Source of the DNA: Chloroflexota bacterium
GTDB lineage: Bacteria; Chloroflexota; Dehalococcoidia; SM23-28-2; RBG-16-64-32
DNA: 46,198 nt
Assembly (NCBI GenBank): GCA_005882985.1
Contig: VBEJ01000037.1
Location: forward strand, 1-46,198
Reading direction: 5' to 3'
Shown here: positions 17,075 through 25,876 of the stretch, one piece after another
How positions within the stretch are numbered: the stretch's first letter is position 1
How the letters are laid out: every line of letters begins with the position of its first letter
The notes under the pieces: model-generated
What the model was told of the DNA's origin: nothing
The model's input: the letters and a program-made list of their open reading frames with translations, nothing else
Databases searched by the model: none
Translations under genes and position numbers: made by a program

Positions 17075-17905
17075 CTACCGGGAGTCGCCGGTCTTTGGAA
17101 GCCGCTTCAGGTAGTGCGAGTAGGCAGCGACAGGCCGGAAGCCCATCGCGGCGTACATCCGCTTTGGTGTATCCGCTGGGTCGGCCACGATGACCACGGG
17201 GCCTACGCCATTGCGCCGGCACTCGGATACACAATGGTGGATGAGAGCTGTCGCCAGGCCACGATGGCGAAACCTAGGATGCGTGAACAGATCCTCGACT
17301 TGGCCAACGTCGTCGATGCCGCGCCATGAGTTGAAATAGGCGAGCGGACGGCCCTTCAGGCAAGCAAACCAGTATTGCACCGGCGGCTGCTTGAGACGCG
17401 CGACCGCGTAAAGCGCTTCGCCCACCGCCGGCTCGGGTGCTTTCTTGATCCGGCCCTCATGTTCGAGCCAGTCCAGCTTTTTGAGCGCCGCGTATTCCCG
17501 CCAGTCGTCCTCGGTCTGCACCGGCCTGATCTCGATGTCGGAAGGGCGCGCATGCAGGTCTCCCTCGAGGACCATCACCAGCGAATCGCGGCGCTCGTAG
17601 CCGTCGAGCAGGAGGCGGGCGACGAAGGCAGGCGGAGTCCGGAAGTCGACGCCGAACTCGCGATGGGCCGCGTGATCGTACTCTTGGTCGATCCGCGCGA
17701 GGAGGCTGTCAATCTCCTCGGGCGTCGACGCGCTTATTTGAGCGACGTGGTTTGCGTCGTAGATGAGCGGATAGGCGCGGTTGCGCACAAATGTGGCGCC
17801 GCAAGCCTCGAAAGTCTCGTGGCCGAGGGCAAGATTTGCGGCATCGACATCGAGCGCCCTGGAAGCGAGCGTGGTTTTCGCTTGGGCCGCTGTCGCATAG
17901 GTCAC
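17075..17905 (-). CDS. GNAT-family N-acetyltransferase
   Basis: A 276-residue protein. The C-terminal half is a GNAT acetyltransferase domain with the acetyl-CoA loop in VEDLFTHPRFRHRGLATALIHH, then GPVVIVADPADTPKRMYAAMGF, a typical beta5-alpha5 ending. The N-terminal 130 residues (LGHETFEACGATFVRN, YDANHVAQIS) resemble the N-terminal half of two-part GNAT proteins. Substrate is unknown. GTG 17905 is the start; TATTAT lies exactly at -12 to -7 of it, suggesting a leaderless transcript. It is followed by 112 bases and then the ceramide-like operon on the same strand. Confidence 0.88.
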   Translation of the reverse strand: MTYATAAQAKTTLASRALDVDAANLALGHETFEACGATFVRNRAYPLIYDANHVAQISASTPEEIDSLLARIDQEYDHAAHREFGVDFRTPPAFVARLLLDGYERRDSLVMVLEGDLHARPSDIEIRPVQTEDDWREYAALKKLDWLEHEGRIKKAPEPAVGEALYAVARLKQPPVQYWFACLKGRPLAYFNSWRGIDDVGQVEDLFTHPRFRHRGLATALIHHCVSECRRNGVGPVVIVADPADTPKRMYAAMGFRPVAAYSHYLKRLPKTGDSR

Positions 17906-17911
17906 CGGCCC

Positions 17912-17917
17912 ATAATA
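17912..17917 (-). promoter_or_regulatory. -10 element of the GNAT gene (leaderless arrangement)
   Basis: Minus-strand TATTAT with exactly six bases between it and GTG 17905, matching the spacing seen at ligD and gltA. No Shine-Dalgarno sequence is present and no clear -35 was found. Confidence 0.45.
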
Positions 17918-17973
17918 CCCGTTGAGCGCCGGCCTTCGCCACGCACTGGATCGAGCCCGGCGAGCGCTGCCGC

Positions 17974-18366
17974 TCAGGCCGGCCGGAAGGCAGTTGAGAA
18001 GCGGACGCCGTTGCGCTCATAGTGCTCGGCGGCCACTTCTTCTTTGCGAGACTCGGCTTGGGTGGCTGAAGCGACTGTCTTCTTACTTGAGTCCACGTTG
18101 TTGCCGTTGTCCCTGTTTGCCGCCTCGTCGCCGCTGGGTGCGGCCCCTTCATTCGCGTCGCCGCTGACGAGGGCGACGACGGGTCGGTGCCTCACTTGCA
18201 TATCCATCTCGGCGCCAGAGAAAACGCGGATGCGCGCCTGGTCGAAGCCGGCTTCGAGCAACGTTTCGACGAGCCGCGCGCCTTTCTGGGCGTTCTCGAC
18301 GACGTTGATCTCGCCGTGTTTCGGGTCGTCCGGATCGGCCACGATCACCATTACTTGTTCGGGCAT
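17974..18366 (-). CDS. Hypothetical protein, 130 residues
   Basis: Not recognised. An N-terminal folded part of about 70 residues (VMVIVADPDDPKHG, ARLVETLLEAGFDQARIRVFSGAEMD) looks like alternating strands and a helix. A polar, disordered segment rich in Asn, Asp, Ser and Glu follows, then a short basic end (YERNGVRFSTAFRPA). AGGAGG lies 9 bases before ATG 18366, a strong ribosome site; another ATG 7 bases upstream is in a different frame. Divergent from addB. The first 70 residues could be a small regulatory or stress-type domain, but no function is assigned. Confidence 0.7.
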   Translation of the reverse strand: MPEQVMVIVADPDDPKHGEINVVENAQKGARLVETLLEAGFDQARIRVFSGAEMDMQVRHRPVVALVSGDANEGAAPSGDEAANRDNGNNVDSSKKTVASATQAESRKEEVAAEHYERNGVRFSTAFRPA

Positions 18367-18525
18367 TAGCCATTACCTCCTGAATACACGCGCAGTTTCT
18401 CCTCCCTGCATGCCAGTATCGCGGTACTGTCTCGCCAAGTTCTGACCGGAAACCGTAAAGCAGACCATTTATGAGTAGCCGGGTTACACGCTCAGAGGCG
18501 GATTGTTGATAGTGCCATATCTCGC

Positions 18526-18554
18526 TTGACAGGGCTGCTCGCCTGAAGGATTGT
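18526..18554 (+). promoter_or_regulatory. Candidate promoter of the addB-addA operon
   Basis: A perfect TTGACA (18526-18531) is followed after 17 bases by the weak -10 candidate GATTGT (18549-18554). Transcription would begin within a few bases of ATG 18564. No LexA box is present here. Confidence 0.35.
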
Positions 18555-18563
18555 GGGCATCGG

Positions 18564-21524
18564 ATGCCCGACGTTTACTCAGCCCTAGAATCGCTCGCGG
18601 CCGGACGCGCGATGGACCCGCTGGCGCCGGTAACGGCAATCGTACCCTCACATGCCGCTGGCCTTCAGCTTCGACGGCGGTTGGCGGCTTTGGCGCCTTT
18701 CGCGGGCGTCCGCTTCGAGACTCTGCCACGCATCGCTGAGCTGCTGGCCGCGGGCCACCTGGCAGGGGCTGGACGCGCCCCGCTGGCCCGGCCGATCGGC
18801 GATTATCTCGCCGAGTTGGTGGCACGCGAGTCGCGCGGGGCGCTGGCGCGAGTCGGAGACCTGCCAGGCTACGCCCGGGCACTGCGTCGGATATTCCGGC
18901 GCCTACGTCGCGGCGGGATAAGCGCTTCGTCACAGGTGCACCGAGGCGGGCACGGCGACCAATTCACCGAGCTCCTCCGCCTGTACGACCGGTTTCGGCA
19001 AGAGTCGGCCAGCTTCTACGACGAGGAGGACCTTCTGGATGAGGCGGCCGAGGTAGTCCGCGAAGGCAGGTGGCGGCCAGACGAGTTTGGGCATGTGATT
19101 GTTGTGCCTCCGAGCGCAGAATCGGCCGGAGCCGCTGAGCTTCTCAGGGCATTTCAGGAGCGAGCGCAGGAATACACGGATCTCGAAGAGCCCACGTGCG
19201 AGCCCGAGCGAAGGTTCGTCCTCGCGCCCGACCCTGCAAGTGAAGCACGCGAAGCCGTGCGTGAGGTGGTGTCCGCCCTGGAAGCGGGTGTTCGCATAGA
19301 TGAAATCGCGGTGTTCCATGGAGCGGACCGAGCTTACCGGCGTCTGCTGCGCGAGGCGTTCGCTGCCGCCCAGGTGCCGGCGGTACCGTTGCCTGGAATC
19401 CCGCTCATTGAAACGCGAGCCGGGGGCGCCGTGCTGGACTTGGCCCTGTTGCCTCAGAACAACTTTTCGCGGACTTCCGTCATGGAGTTCTTCAGCATAT
19501 CGCCGCTCCGCGGGTGGCTGCCGGCCGGGGATGGCAAGGTAGCGGCGCTGCCGGCTGCGTGGGACCGAGTGTCCCGGCAGGCGGGGATCACGAAGGGTGC
19601 AGACCGCTGGAGGCGAGGGCTCGAAGCATTCATGCGGGACATGGAGGCGTCCTCAGCCCATCAGGCAGCGGAAGGAAACGAATCCCGGGCGAGGGCCGAA
19701 GCCGGCGCAAGAGAGCAAGCGCGCGATCTTCGTGAGCTGATGGACCGGATGGTTACCCGGCTCGAGCAGCTAATCGAGCCATTCCCGGCCGCTGAATTCA
19801 TTCGCATATTCAGCGCGATGGTCGAAGAATATCTCGACGCCTCAAGCGAAGCGCTGGACGATGTTCTGTCGGAAATCGCGCAGTTGGGGACGGTGGGCGC
19901 GGTGGGCGGCAGCTTCAGCCTGAGCGCCTTCACCGAGGCGCTGCGAGCGAATCTGGAAGCGGCCTACTTGCGGCCGCGTAGTCTTGGGAGCGGGGTCGCA
20001 GTCTCCGACTATCGAACGGCAGCCGGACTTCGTTTCGAGCGGGTGATTCTCTGCGGCGCATACGAAGGATCACTGCCAGCCGGACCGGGCAGCGATCCTC
20101 TCGTGGACGATAACACCTGGGCGGAACTCCGAAGGCATCACCCGCACGTGGAAGACATGGAGCTGCGAGTCAAGCGCAGCCGCGAAGCGGCCGCACGGGC
20201 GGTGCAAGCCGCCGGCCGCGGAGCCGTCATCTGGACAGTTCCGAGGCATGAGCCAGGCGGCACGCGCGAGTACTACCCATCTCCGCTGATGCGAGCAGAG
20301 GCTGCCACGCGGGACCCGAGCATCAACACATCATCACAGTTGCGCGCTCATCCCTCGGCGGATGGCTGGCTGCGGAGGGGACGTTCGCCGATAGCGGTTG
20401 CCCTAAGCGGGCCGGTTGTGACCCCAGAAGAAGCCGGCTATCGCTGGGCAATCGGGAGGCGGCGCGGAGGCGACTGGCTGGAGCCCGGACATGGGCTCTG
20501 GCCAGCGGTCTCGATGCTCCGCGCGCGGAGGAGTACCAAGTTCACGCCGTGGGACGGCAATCTCGAGGACCTGAACGAACCTTCCTGGCTCGAGCTTCAG
20601 CGCACTGTCTCGCCGACATCCCTAGAGAACTACGGTGTCTGCGGGTATCGCTACTTTGCGAAATCGGTGCTTGGACTATACCCAGTCGACGAGCCCGAAG
20701 AGCGGGACATGATGGACGCCGCCGCCCGGGGTAATCTCATCCACAGGATTCTCGAGCGGTTCTTTGAGGATCGGCAGCTTGAGGGCCGGCCCCAATCGTA
20801 CGAGGCGTGGAATGCCGACGACAGAAAAGCACTCATGCTCCTCGCCGACCAGGCGCTCGAGAAGGCAGAAGAGCGGGGGCTAACCGGCCTTAGCGTTTAC
20901 AGCATGCACGAGGCACGGACGATCAAGGCGGACCTGAGCCGTTTCCTGGACGAGGATACGCTCTTCCGGCAACGGACCGGCGCAATCCCGCGAAGATTCG
21001 AGACGAAAATTCCCGAAGTGGAGGTCGCGGGCGTCACGCTCAAGGGAGTGGTGGACCGGGTTGACGAGAGCCCGGACCGAAAGCAGGCCTGGATCATCGA
21101 TTACAAGTCGGGAAGCATGGAAGACTACAAGGGGATCAAGCCGGAGAACCCGCTGGCGGGAGGGACGAAGCTTCAGCTACCCGTCTACGTCGCGGCTGCG
21201 CCCGAAGCCGAGGAAGTGCATGCCGCGTACTGGTTCATCACGAAGCGCGGCGGCTTCGAGTTTGTGGAGTACGAGCCGGCGCCGGAACAACGCCATGCGT
21301 TCCAACGGACGTTGGAAGCGATCATGGCCGGAATCAGGGCCGGCTCGTTTCCGGCTGTCTCCGGCGACGACGATGACTTCTATGGCAAGTTTAAGAACTG
21401 CCGCTATTGCGACTACGACCGCATCTGCTCGCGCCGCCGCGACCTGGAGATGGCAGCAAAAGAGGACGATCCGGCCGTCAATCCGTGGCGCAACGTCGAG
21501 CGAACGGCTTTGGGGGAATCATAG
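18564..21524 (+). CDS. addB: AddB-like subunit of the ATP-dependent helicase-nuclease, with RecB-type nuclease domain
   Basis: A 986-residue protein, somewhat shorter than the usual roughly 1,150-residue AddB. The N-terminal region (VTAIVPSHAAGLQLRRRL) is the inactivated helicase-like part of AddB/RexB proteins, without a Walker A motif. The C-terminal PD-(D/E)XK nuclease begins near residue 690 with SPTSLENYGVCGYRYF. It has RGNLIHRILERF, then the active-site aspartates and lysine in GVVDRVD and AWIIDYKSG, and LQLPVYVAAA. A cysteine in YGVCGYRYF together with three in KNCRYCDYDRIC forms the four-cysteine iron-sulfur staple known from AddB. It works with AddA to unwind and trim double-strand ends for RecA loading. 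Its TAG is followed one base later by the addA start. Confidence 0.88.
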   Translation: MPDVYSALESLAAGRAMDPLAPVTAIVPSHAAGLQLRRRLAALAPFAGVRFETLPRIAELLAAGHLAGAGRAPLARPIGDYLAELVARESRGALARVGDLPGYARALRRIFRRLRRGGISASSQVHRGGHGDQFTELLRLYDRFRQESASFYDEEDLLDEAAEVVREGRWRPDEFGHVIVVPPSAESAGAAELLRAFQERAQEYTDLEEPTCEPERRFVLAPDPASEAREAVREVVSALEAGVRIDEIAVFHGADRAYRRLLREAFAAAQVPAVPLPGIPLIETRAGGAVLDLALLPQNNFSRTSVMEFFSISPLRGWLPAGDGKVAALPAAWDRVSRQAGITKGADRWRRGLEAFMRDMEASSAHQAAEGNESRARAEAGAREQARDLRELMDRMVTRLEQLIEPFPAAEFIRIFSAMVEEYLDASSEALDDVLSEIAQLGTVGAVGGSFSLSAFTEALRANLEAAYLRPRSLGSGVAVSDYRTAAGLRFERVILCGAYEGSLPAGPGSDPLVDDNTWAELRRHHPHVEDMELRVKRSREAAARAVQAAGRGAVIWTVPRHEPGGTREYYPSPLMRAEAATRDPSINTSSQLRAHPSADGWLRRGRSPIAVALSGPVVTPEEAGYRWAIGRRRGGDWLEPGHGLWPAVSMLRARRSTKFTPWDGNLEDLNEPSWLELQRTVSPTSLENYGVCGYRYFAKSVLGLYPVDEPEERDMMDAAARGNLIHRILERFFEDRQLEGRPQSYEAWNADDRKALMLLADQALEKAEERGLTGLSVYSMHEARTIKADLSRFLDEDTLFRQRTGAIPRRFETKIPEVEVAGVTLKGVVDRVDESPDRKQAWIIDYKSGSMEDYKGIKPENPLAGGTKLQLPVYVAAAPEAEEVHAAYWFITKRGGFEFVEYEPAPEQRHAFQRTLEAIMAGIRAGSFPAVSGDDDDFYGKFKNCRYCDYDRICSRRRDLEMAAKEDDPAVNPWRNVERTALGES

Positions 21525-21525
21525 C

Positions 21526-24500
21526 TTGGCTCAGCAGGCGATCGACCAAGAGACAGAAGACGCCGCGACACGAGAACTAATACGTACGTCGCTCCGGGAC
21601 ACGCTTTTCGTCGAGGCGGGCGCCGGAACGGGTAAAACGAGCGCTCTCGTCGAGCGCGTTGTCGCGCTGGTGCTGGGCGGACACGAGATCGACCGTATCG
21701 TCGCGATTACATTTACCGAGAAGGCCGCCGCTGAGCTGCGCGATCGCATTCGCGCGGGGCTGGAGGCGGCGAAGAAGGACCGCGCGGAAAGCGAGGCGAC
21801 GATCGAGGAAGCACTCAAGTCCTTGGACCGAGCGCAAATATCGACGATACATGCGTTCTGCCAGAGCGTGCTCTACTCGTATGCCGCGGAGGCAGGCATT
21901 GACCCTTCATTCCGGGTGCAAGACGAGGTAATGGCGGATCGCCGCTTCCGGGAGCGCTGGCGCATTTACCTCGAGGACCTTGCCGAGGATCGGGAGGCGG
22001 GCCGCGCGATCGACCGGGCGCTTGGGCTCGGCCTCTCAACATGGCATATCGAAACGCTCGCGGTGGAACTGAGCAGACGACCCGATTTGGCCACGCTTCT
22101 CCCGGCAGATCCCCCTCAGGCGGACGCGCCTGTGTGGCCTGACCTTGAAGAGATGAGCGCATCGTTGGAAAACCTGCCGCTACACGTGCCTCCAGCCGAT
22201 GACCAGTTACTCGTAAGGGTCCTGAGGCTTGCTTCAGTTGTCACCGAACTGCTGCGGAGCGAGGTGGATCGCGAGTCGACGCTGGCGGCCGCGGCGGAAA
22301 TCATAGACATGAGGTGGGGTGTCAGCAGTCAACCGGCGTGGGGCGGCAAAGAGAACATTGAGCGTGTGCGCCGTGTGGCCTCGGATATCGCATGCCGGCT
22401 GAACGAGACGCTTCATGCGTGCCGTTCGGAAGCTCTAGCTGCGGTTGTGCCAGTTGTCGTGCGGTTTGTGGTTGAGGATGCGTATCGGCGGGCTCGCGAG
22501 GGTGCCCTTACGTTCGATGACCTCATCGTGCTCGTCCGCGACTTACTGAAGGGCAATCGTGAAGCCGCGCGAAGCCTGCGTGCCCGGTACGAGGTAATGC
22601 TCATCGACGAGTTCCAGGACACCGACCCGCTCCAGGTTGAGATCGCGCTGGCCTTCGCGACCGACCGGGACAGCGGAGCCCCTGAACCGGGGCGCCTGTT
22701 TCTTGTCGGCGACCCCAAGCAATCGATCTACCGCTTCAGGCGAGCCGACATGGCGATCTACTCGCAGACGCGAAAGGCGATCGAGAGAAGTGGTGGATTG
22801 TTCCCCGTTCTCGCGCTCAACCGCCGTTCCCGCGGCATCCTGCTCGACTGGGTGAACAAAGTATTCGCCCCGCTCATCGGCCCGGGGTGGGAGCAAGATA
22901 TTCAGCCCGAATACCGGCCCATTCATGAGGCCCGGCGCGTGGGCAATCTCACAGGGCCCGGCGTCGCATGGATCGGCGGAGACGCTGGCGATGCGAACGC
23001 GCGGCAGGTGCGCGAGATTGAGGCGGGGCAGGTGGTCGCCAACTGCCTCGCCGCGGTCGAAGAGGGATGGCAAGTGGCGAAACGCGACGGCATGGCACGG
23101 CCAGCCACGTTCAGCGATATTGCTGTGCTGATTCCGACGCGCACGGTCCTCCCGGCGCTGGAGCGGGCGCTCTCCGAGGCAGCGCTGCCATATAGGGTCG
23201 AGAGCGGAAGCCTGATCTACAGGACGCAGGAGGTACGCGACCTGCTCAACTGCTTGACAGCGATCGACGATCCAGCCGATGAAGTGGCGATCGTTGCCTC
23301 GCTTCGCAGCGTAGCGTTCGCCTGCTCCGATATCCAGCTGGCGGAGTACAAGGCTGCCGCCGGGCGTTGGAACTATCTCTCGCCGCGCCTGGAGATGCTG
23401 CCAGGGCGAGTCGCCGACGCGCTGCGGACGCTGGCCGCTTATCATCAAACAAGACACGATTGCTCTGTCGCAGCGCTGGTGGACCGGTTTGTGGCAGAGA
23501 CGAAGCAGGTCGAGATTGGCATCCTCGACGCCGGCAACCGTAATAGCTTCCGGCGCGCGCGGTTCGTCGTCGAGCAAGCGCGTGCATTCGAGGCCGGCGA
23601 GCCTGCGAGCCTGAGAGCATTCGTCAACTGGATGGAGAGCCGCGCCGGCGAAGCGATCCTCGACAATGAAGGGGCCGGGCTGGATGACGATGAAGACGCC
23701 GTTCGGGTGCTGACTATTCATGGCGCCAAAGGACTGGAGTTCCCGATCGTGTTCGTCGCCGGGCTGGGGACGGCGCCCACCAACCGCCCGGGCGCATATC
23801 TGATCGACCGTTCTTCAGGTGAGATCGGCGTTTGCATCGGGAGCAGGCAGGGGAACCGGAGTTTCAAGCTCGGCCCGATCGATCTGCTGATGGAGCAAGA
23901 GAAGAGGCATGGGGACGCGGAATACGACCGCCTGCTCTATGTTGCGACGACGAGAGCGCGCGATCATCTGATCGTTTCGCTATACCACTCCCAACGCGCC
24001 TTGAACAGTTGTGGGGCTCGAAAGCTGATCGATCACGGCGCCGCGGACAACGCCCAGAAACGACTGGATCTGGAGAGGGAGGTCAAGACAGCCAAGCGTG
24101 CTTTCGAGGACCTCGAACCGGAAGCCACCGAAGAGCCAGCTGAGCATGAGTTCGAAGAGAGCAGGCAAGCACTCGTCGCGGGCGCTACAGTACGCCGGTA
24201 CACGAGCGCGACGGCGCTGGGCGCGCAAAACAAGGATGAGAAGACCGATGAGAGCGAGCCCTGGGCCCGGGGCCGGGGTGGGACACGGCTGGGAAGGGCC
24301 GTCCACGCGGCGATTCAGAGCCTACCGTTTGATGCGGAAGATCCCGTGATTTCGGCGTTCGCCCGGGCACAGGCGGTCGCGGAGGCAATCCCGCACCGCG
24401 CAGCCGAAGTCGAAAGGCTGGTCCGCTGGGTGTTGCGCTCCTCGCAAGTCGCTGAGAGGGCACGCTCGGCCAAGCGGGCGTTGCGGGAAGTGCCTTTCGC

Positions 24501-24807
24501 AGTGCAGATGGAGGGCACGGTGCTTGAGGGGTTCATAGACCTCGTTATCGAGGGCGATGACGGAATGGAGATCGTCGACTGGAAGACGGACCAGATCGCG
24601 GCCGAAGCGGTGCCTGAGCGACTACGTGAGTACAAGACGCAGGCCGGCCTTTATGTCTATGGTCTTCAGGCGGCGACCGGACGCCGAGCAAGTGCTGTGA
24701 CGTACGTATTTGCGAGCGCTCAAGTCGAGGCATCGCCCGGAGAACCGGCGCACCTATCGCGCACTGCGCAGGAGCAGCTTACGAGCTATGAAGGATCCAC
24801 CGCCTGA
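21526..24807 (+). CDS. addA: AddA/RecB-like UvrD-family helicase-nuclease
   Basis: A 1,093-residue helicase-nuclease. Walker A GAGTGKT is at residues 32-38 (K37), followed by motif Ia (AITFTEKAAAELRDR), QISTIHAFCQS, Walker B in LIDEFQDTDPLQ near residue 360, LVGDPKQSIYRFRRAD, VLTIHGAKGLEFPIVF and the motif VI arginine in YVATTRARDHL. The C-terminal PD-(D/E)XK nuclease has GFIDLVIEG and VDWKTDQ near residues 1002-1022, so both nuclease centres of the AddAB pair look intact. TTG 21526 is the start: GGGGGA sits 8 bases upstream and the codon comes one base after the addB stop. The frame is open further into addB, but that stretch has no homology. Confidence 0.92.
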   Translation: MAQQAIDQETEDAATRELIRTSLRDTLFVEAGAGTGKTSALVERVVALVLGGHEIDRIVAITFTEKAAAELRDRIRAGLEAAKKDRAESEATIEEALKSLDRAQISTIHAFCQSVLYSYAAEAGIDPSFRVQDEVMADRRFRERWRIYLEDLAEDREAGRAIDRALGLGLSTWHIETLAVELSRRPDLATLLPADPPQADAPVWPDLEEMSASLENLPLHVPPADDQLLVRVLRLASVVTELLRSEVDRESTLAAAAEIIDMRWGVSSQPAWGGKENIERVRRVASDIACRLNETLHACRSEALAAVVPVVVRFVVEDAYRRAREGALTFDDLIVLVRDLLKGNREAARSLRARYEVMLIDEFQDTDPLQVEIALAFATDRDSGAPEPGRLFLVGDPKQSIYRFRRADMAIYSQTRKAIERSGGLFPVLALNRRSRGILLDWVNKVFAPLIGPGWEQDIQPEYRPIHEARRVGNLTGPGVAWIGGDAGDANARQVREIEAGQVVANCLAAVEEGWQVAKRDGMARPATFSDIAVLIPTRTVLPALERALSEAALPYRVESGSLIYRTQEVRDLLNCLTAIDDPADEVAIVASLRSVAFACSDIQLAEYKAAAGRWNYLSPRLEMLPGRVADALRTLAAYHQTRHDCSVAALVDRFVAETKQVEIGILDAGNRNSFRRARFVVEQARAFEAGEPASLRAFVNWMESRAGEAILDNEGAGLDDDEDAVRVLTIHGAKGLEFPIVFVAGLGTAPTNRPGAYLIDRSSGEIGVCIGSRQGNRSFKLGPIDLLMEQEKRHGDAEYDRLLYVATTRARDHLIVSLYHSQRALNSCGARKLIDHGAADNAQKRLDLEREVKTAKRAFEDLEPEATEEPAEHEFEESRQALVAGATVRRYTSATALGAQNKDEKTDESEPWARGRGGTRLGRAVHAAIQSLPFDAEDPVISAFARAQAVAEAIPHRAAEVERLVRWVLRSSQVAERARSAKRALREVPFAVQMEGTVLEGFIDLVIEGDDGMEIVDWKTDQIAAEAVPERLREYKTQAGLYVYGLQAATGRRASAVTYVFASAQVEASPGEPAHLSRTAQEQLTSYEGSTA

Positions 24808-24836
24808 ATTCGAGCCAGGCAAATGAGCGAGCCAGC

Positions 24837-25838
24837 CTGCGGGCTGACGGCGTATTCGAGGGCGGCGGCGTCAAGGGCATAGCTTTCGTCGGGGCTCTCC
24901 AGGCGTTCGAGGAGGCGGGCTTCCGCTGGCAGAACGTGGCCGGGACATCGGCGGGCGCTGTCGCCAGTTCGCTGATCGCGGCAGGTTACACTGCGGCCGA
25001 AATGCGCGAAATTATGGGGACGCGCGTTGACTTTCACAAGATGATGGACGCAGGGGCGCTGGGCGGAGTGCCATTAATTGGTCAGTGGCTCAACCTTCTG
25101 TTTCACGAAGGATTTTATCACGGCGACTACTTTCTCGGTGTCATGCGACAGCTGCTTCGAGAGAAATTCGGGAAGGAGCGTGTGACCTTCTCGGACTTGA
25201 TCATGCCGAAGGAGCCGACTGACTCGGAAGAGGCGTACCTTAGCCGGTTCAAGTACAAGCTCCATGTTGTCGCGTCGAATATCACCCGGAACGAGCTAAT
25301 GATCTTGCCGCAGGATGTGGCTAGGCTCGGGGTAGAACCCGATGACTTCGAGGTGGCACTCGCCGTCCGAATAAGCATCAGCATTCCGTATTTCTTCATG
25401 CCTCTAAAGATCGCGGAAAGAACGAACAACCGAGGCTCGCATTGGGTTGTCGACGGTGGGCTGCTGAGCAACTTTCCGATACGCTATTTCGACTCTCCCC
25501 CGGGCGCAACTCCTCCCTGGCCGACATTCGGACTTTTGCTGCGGGAACCGAACGCCGGGCAGCCGCATTTTGAGCGCATCCGAAGCCTCATCTCGATGAC
25601 GAGGGCGATGGTGCGGACAATGAATACCGCCCACGACCGCAAGGCGCTGGAGGAGGCGGACCTCAAGCGCATCATCAAGATACCTACGGGAAAGTATTCA
25701 GCGACCGACTTCGATTTGACGCCGGCGGACCGCGACTGGCCTTACGAAAGCGGTTACCGGGCAGCTCGTGAATTCCTCGATAGCTGGAGCTGGCGGGAGT
25801 ACGTAGCAGAACGCCAGGCGGTTACAACTGAACGGTGA
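24837..25838 (+). CDS. Patatin-like phospholipase, start codon unclear
   Basis: A cytosolic serine acyl-hydrolase of the patatin family, about 320-330 residues. Catalytic features in order: oxyanion-hole glycines FEGGGVKGIAF, nucleophile elbow GTSAGA (GxSxG serine), and the dyad aspartate in VVDGGLLSNFP. The first conventional start codon in frame, GTG 24936, would delete the oxyanion loop and sits just before GTSAGA, so it cannot be the full start. The frame is open back to 24792 without ATG, GTG or TTG. CTG 24804 and CTG 24837 are available, and an ATG at 24823 is one base out of phase with the domain. Either a CTG start, coupling to addA (stop 24807) or a one-base deletion is implied. The lipid substrate is unknown. 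Confidence 0.85.
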   Translation: MRADGVFEGGGVKGIAFVGALQAFEEAGFRWQNVAGTSAGAVASSLIAAGYTAAEMREIMGTRVDFHKMMDAGALGGVPLIGQWLNLLFHEGFYHGDYFLGVMRQLLREKFGKERVTFSDLIMPKEPTDSEEAYLSRFKYKLHVVASNITRNELMILPQDVARLGVEPDDFEVALAVRISISIPYFFMPLKIAERTNNRGSHWVVDGGLLSNFPIRYFDSPPGATPPWPTFGLLLREPNAGQPHFERIRSLISMTRAMVRTMNTAHDRKALEEADLKRIIKIPTGKYSATDFDLTPADRDWPYESGYRAAREFLDSWSWREYVAERQAVTTER

Positions 25839-25876
25839 AGGTAATTACTTCGGACAACTGCAGGGGACGTGCGCGG

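Noticed and set aside
16057-17193. Long plus-strand reading frame opposite the SPT-like gene (378 codons)
   Set aside because: Shadow of the PLP enzyme; composition and motifs support only the minus strand.
22543-23721. Long minus-strand reading frame opposite addA (392 codons)
   Set aside because: Shadow of the helicase motifs on the plus strand; no recognisable domain.
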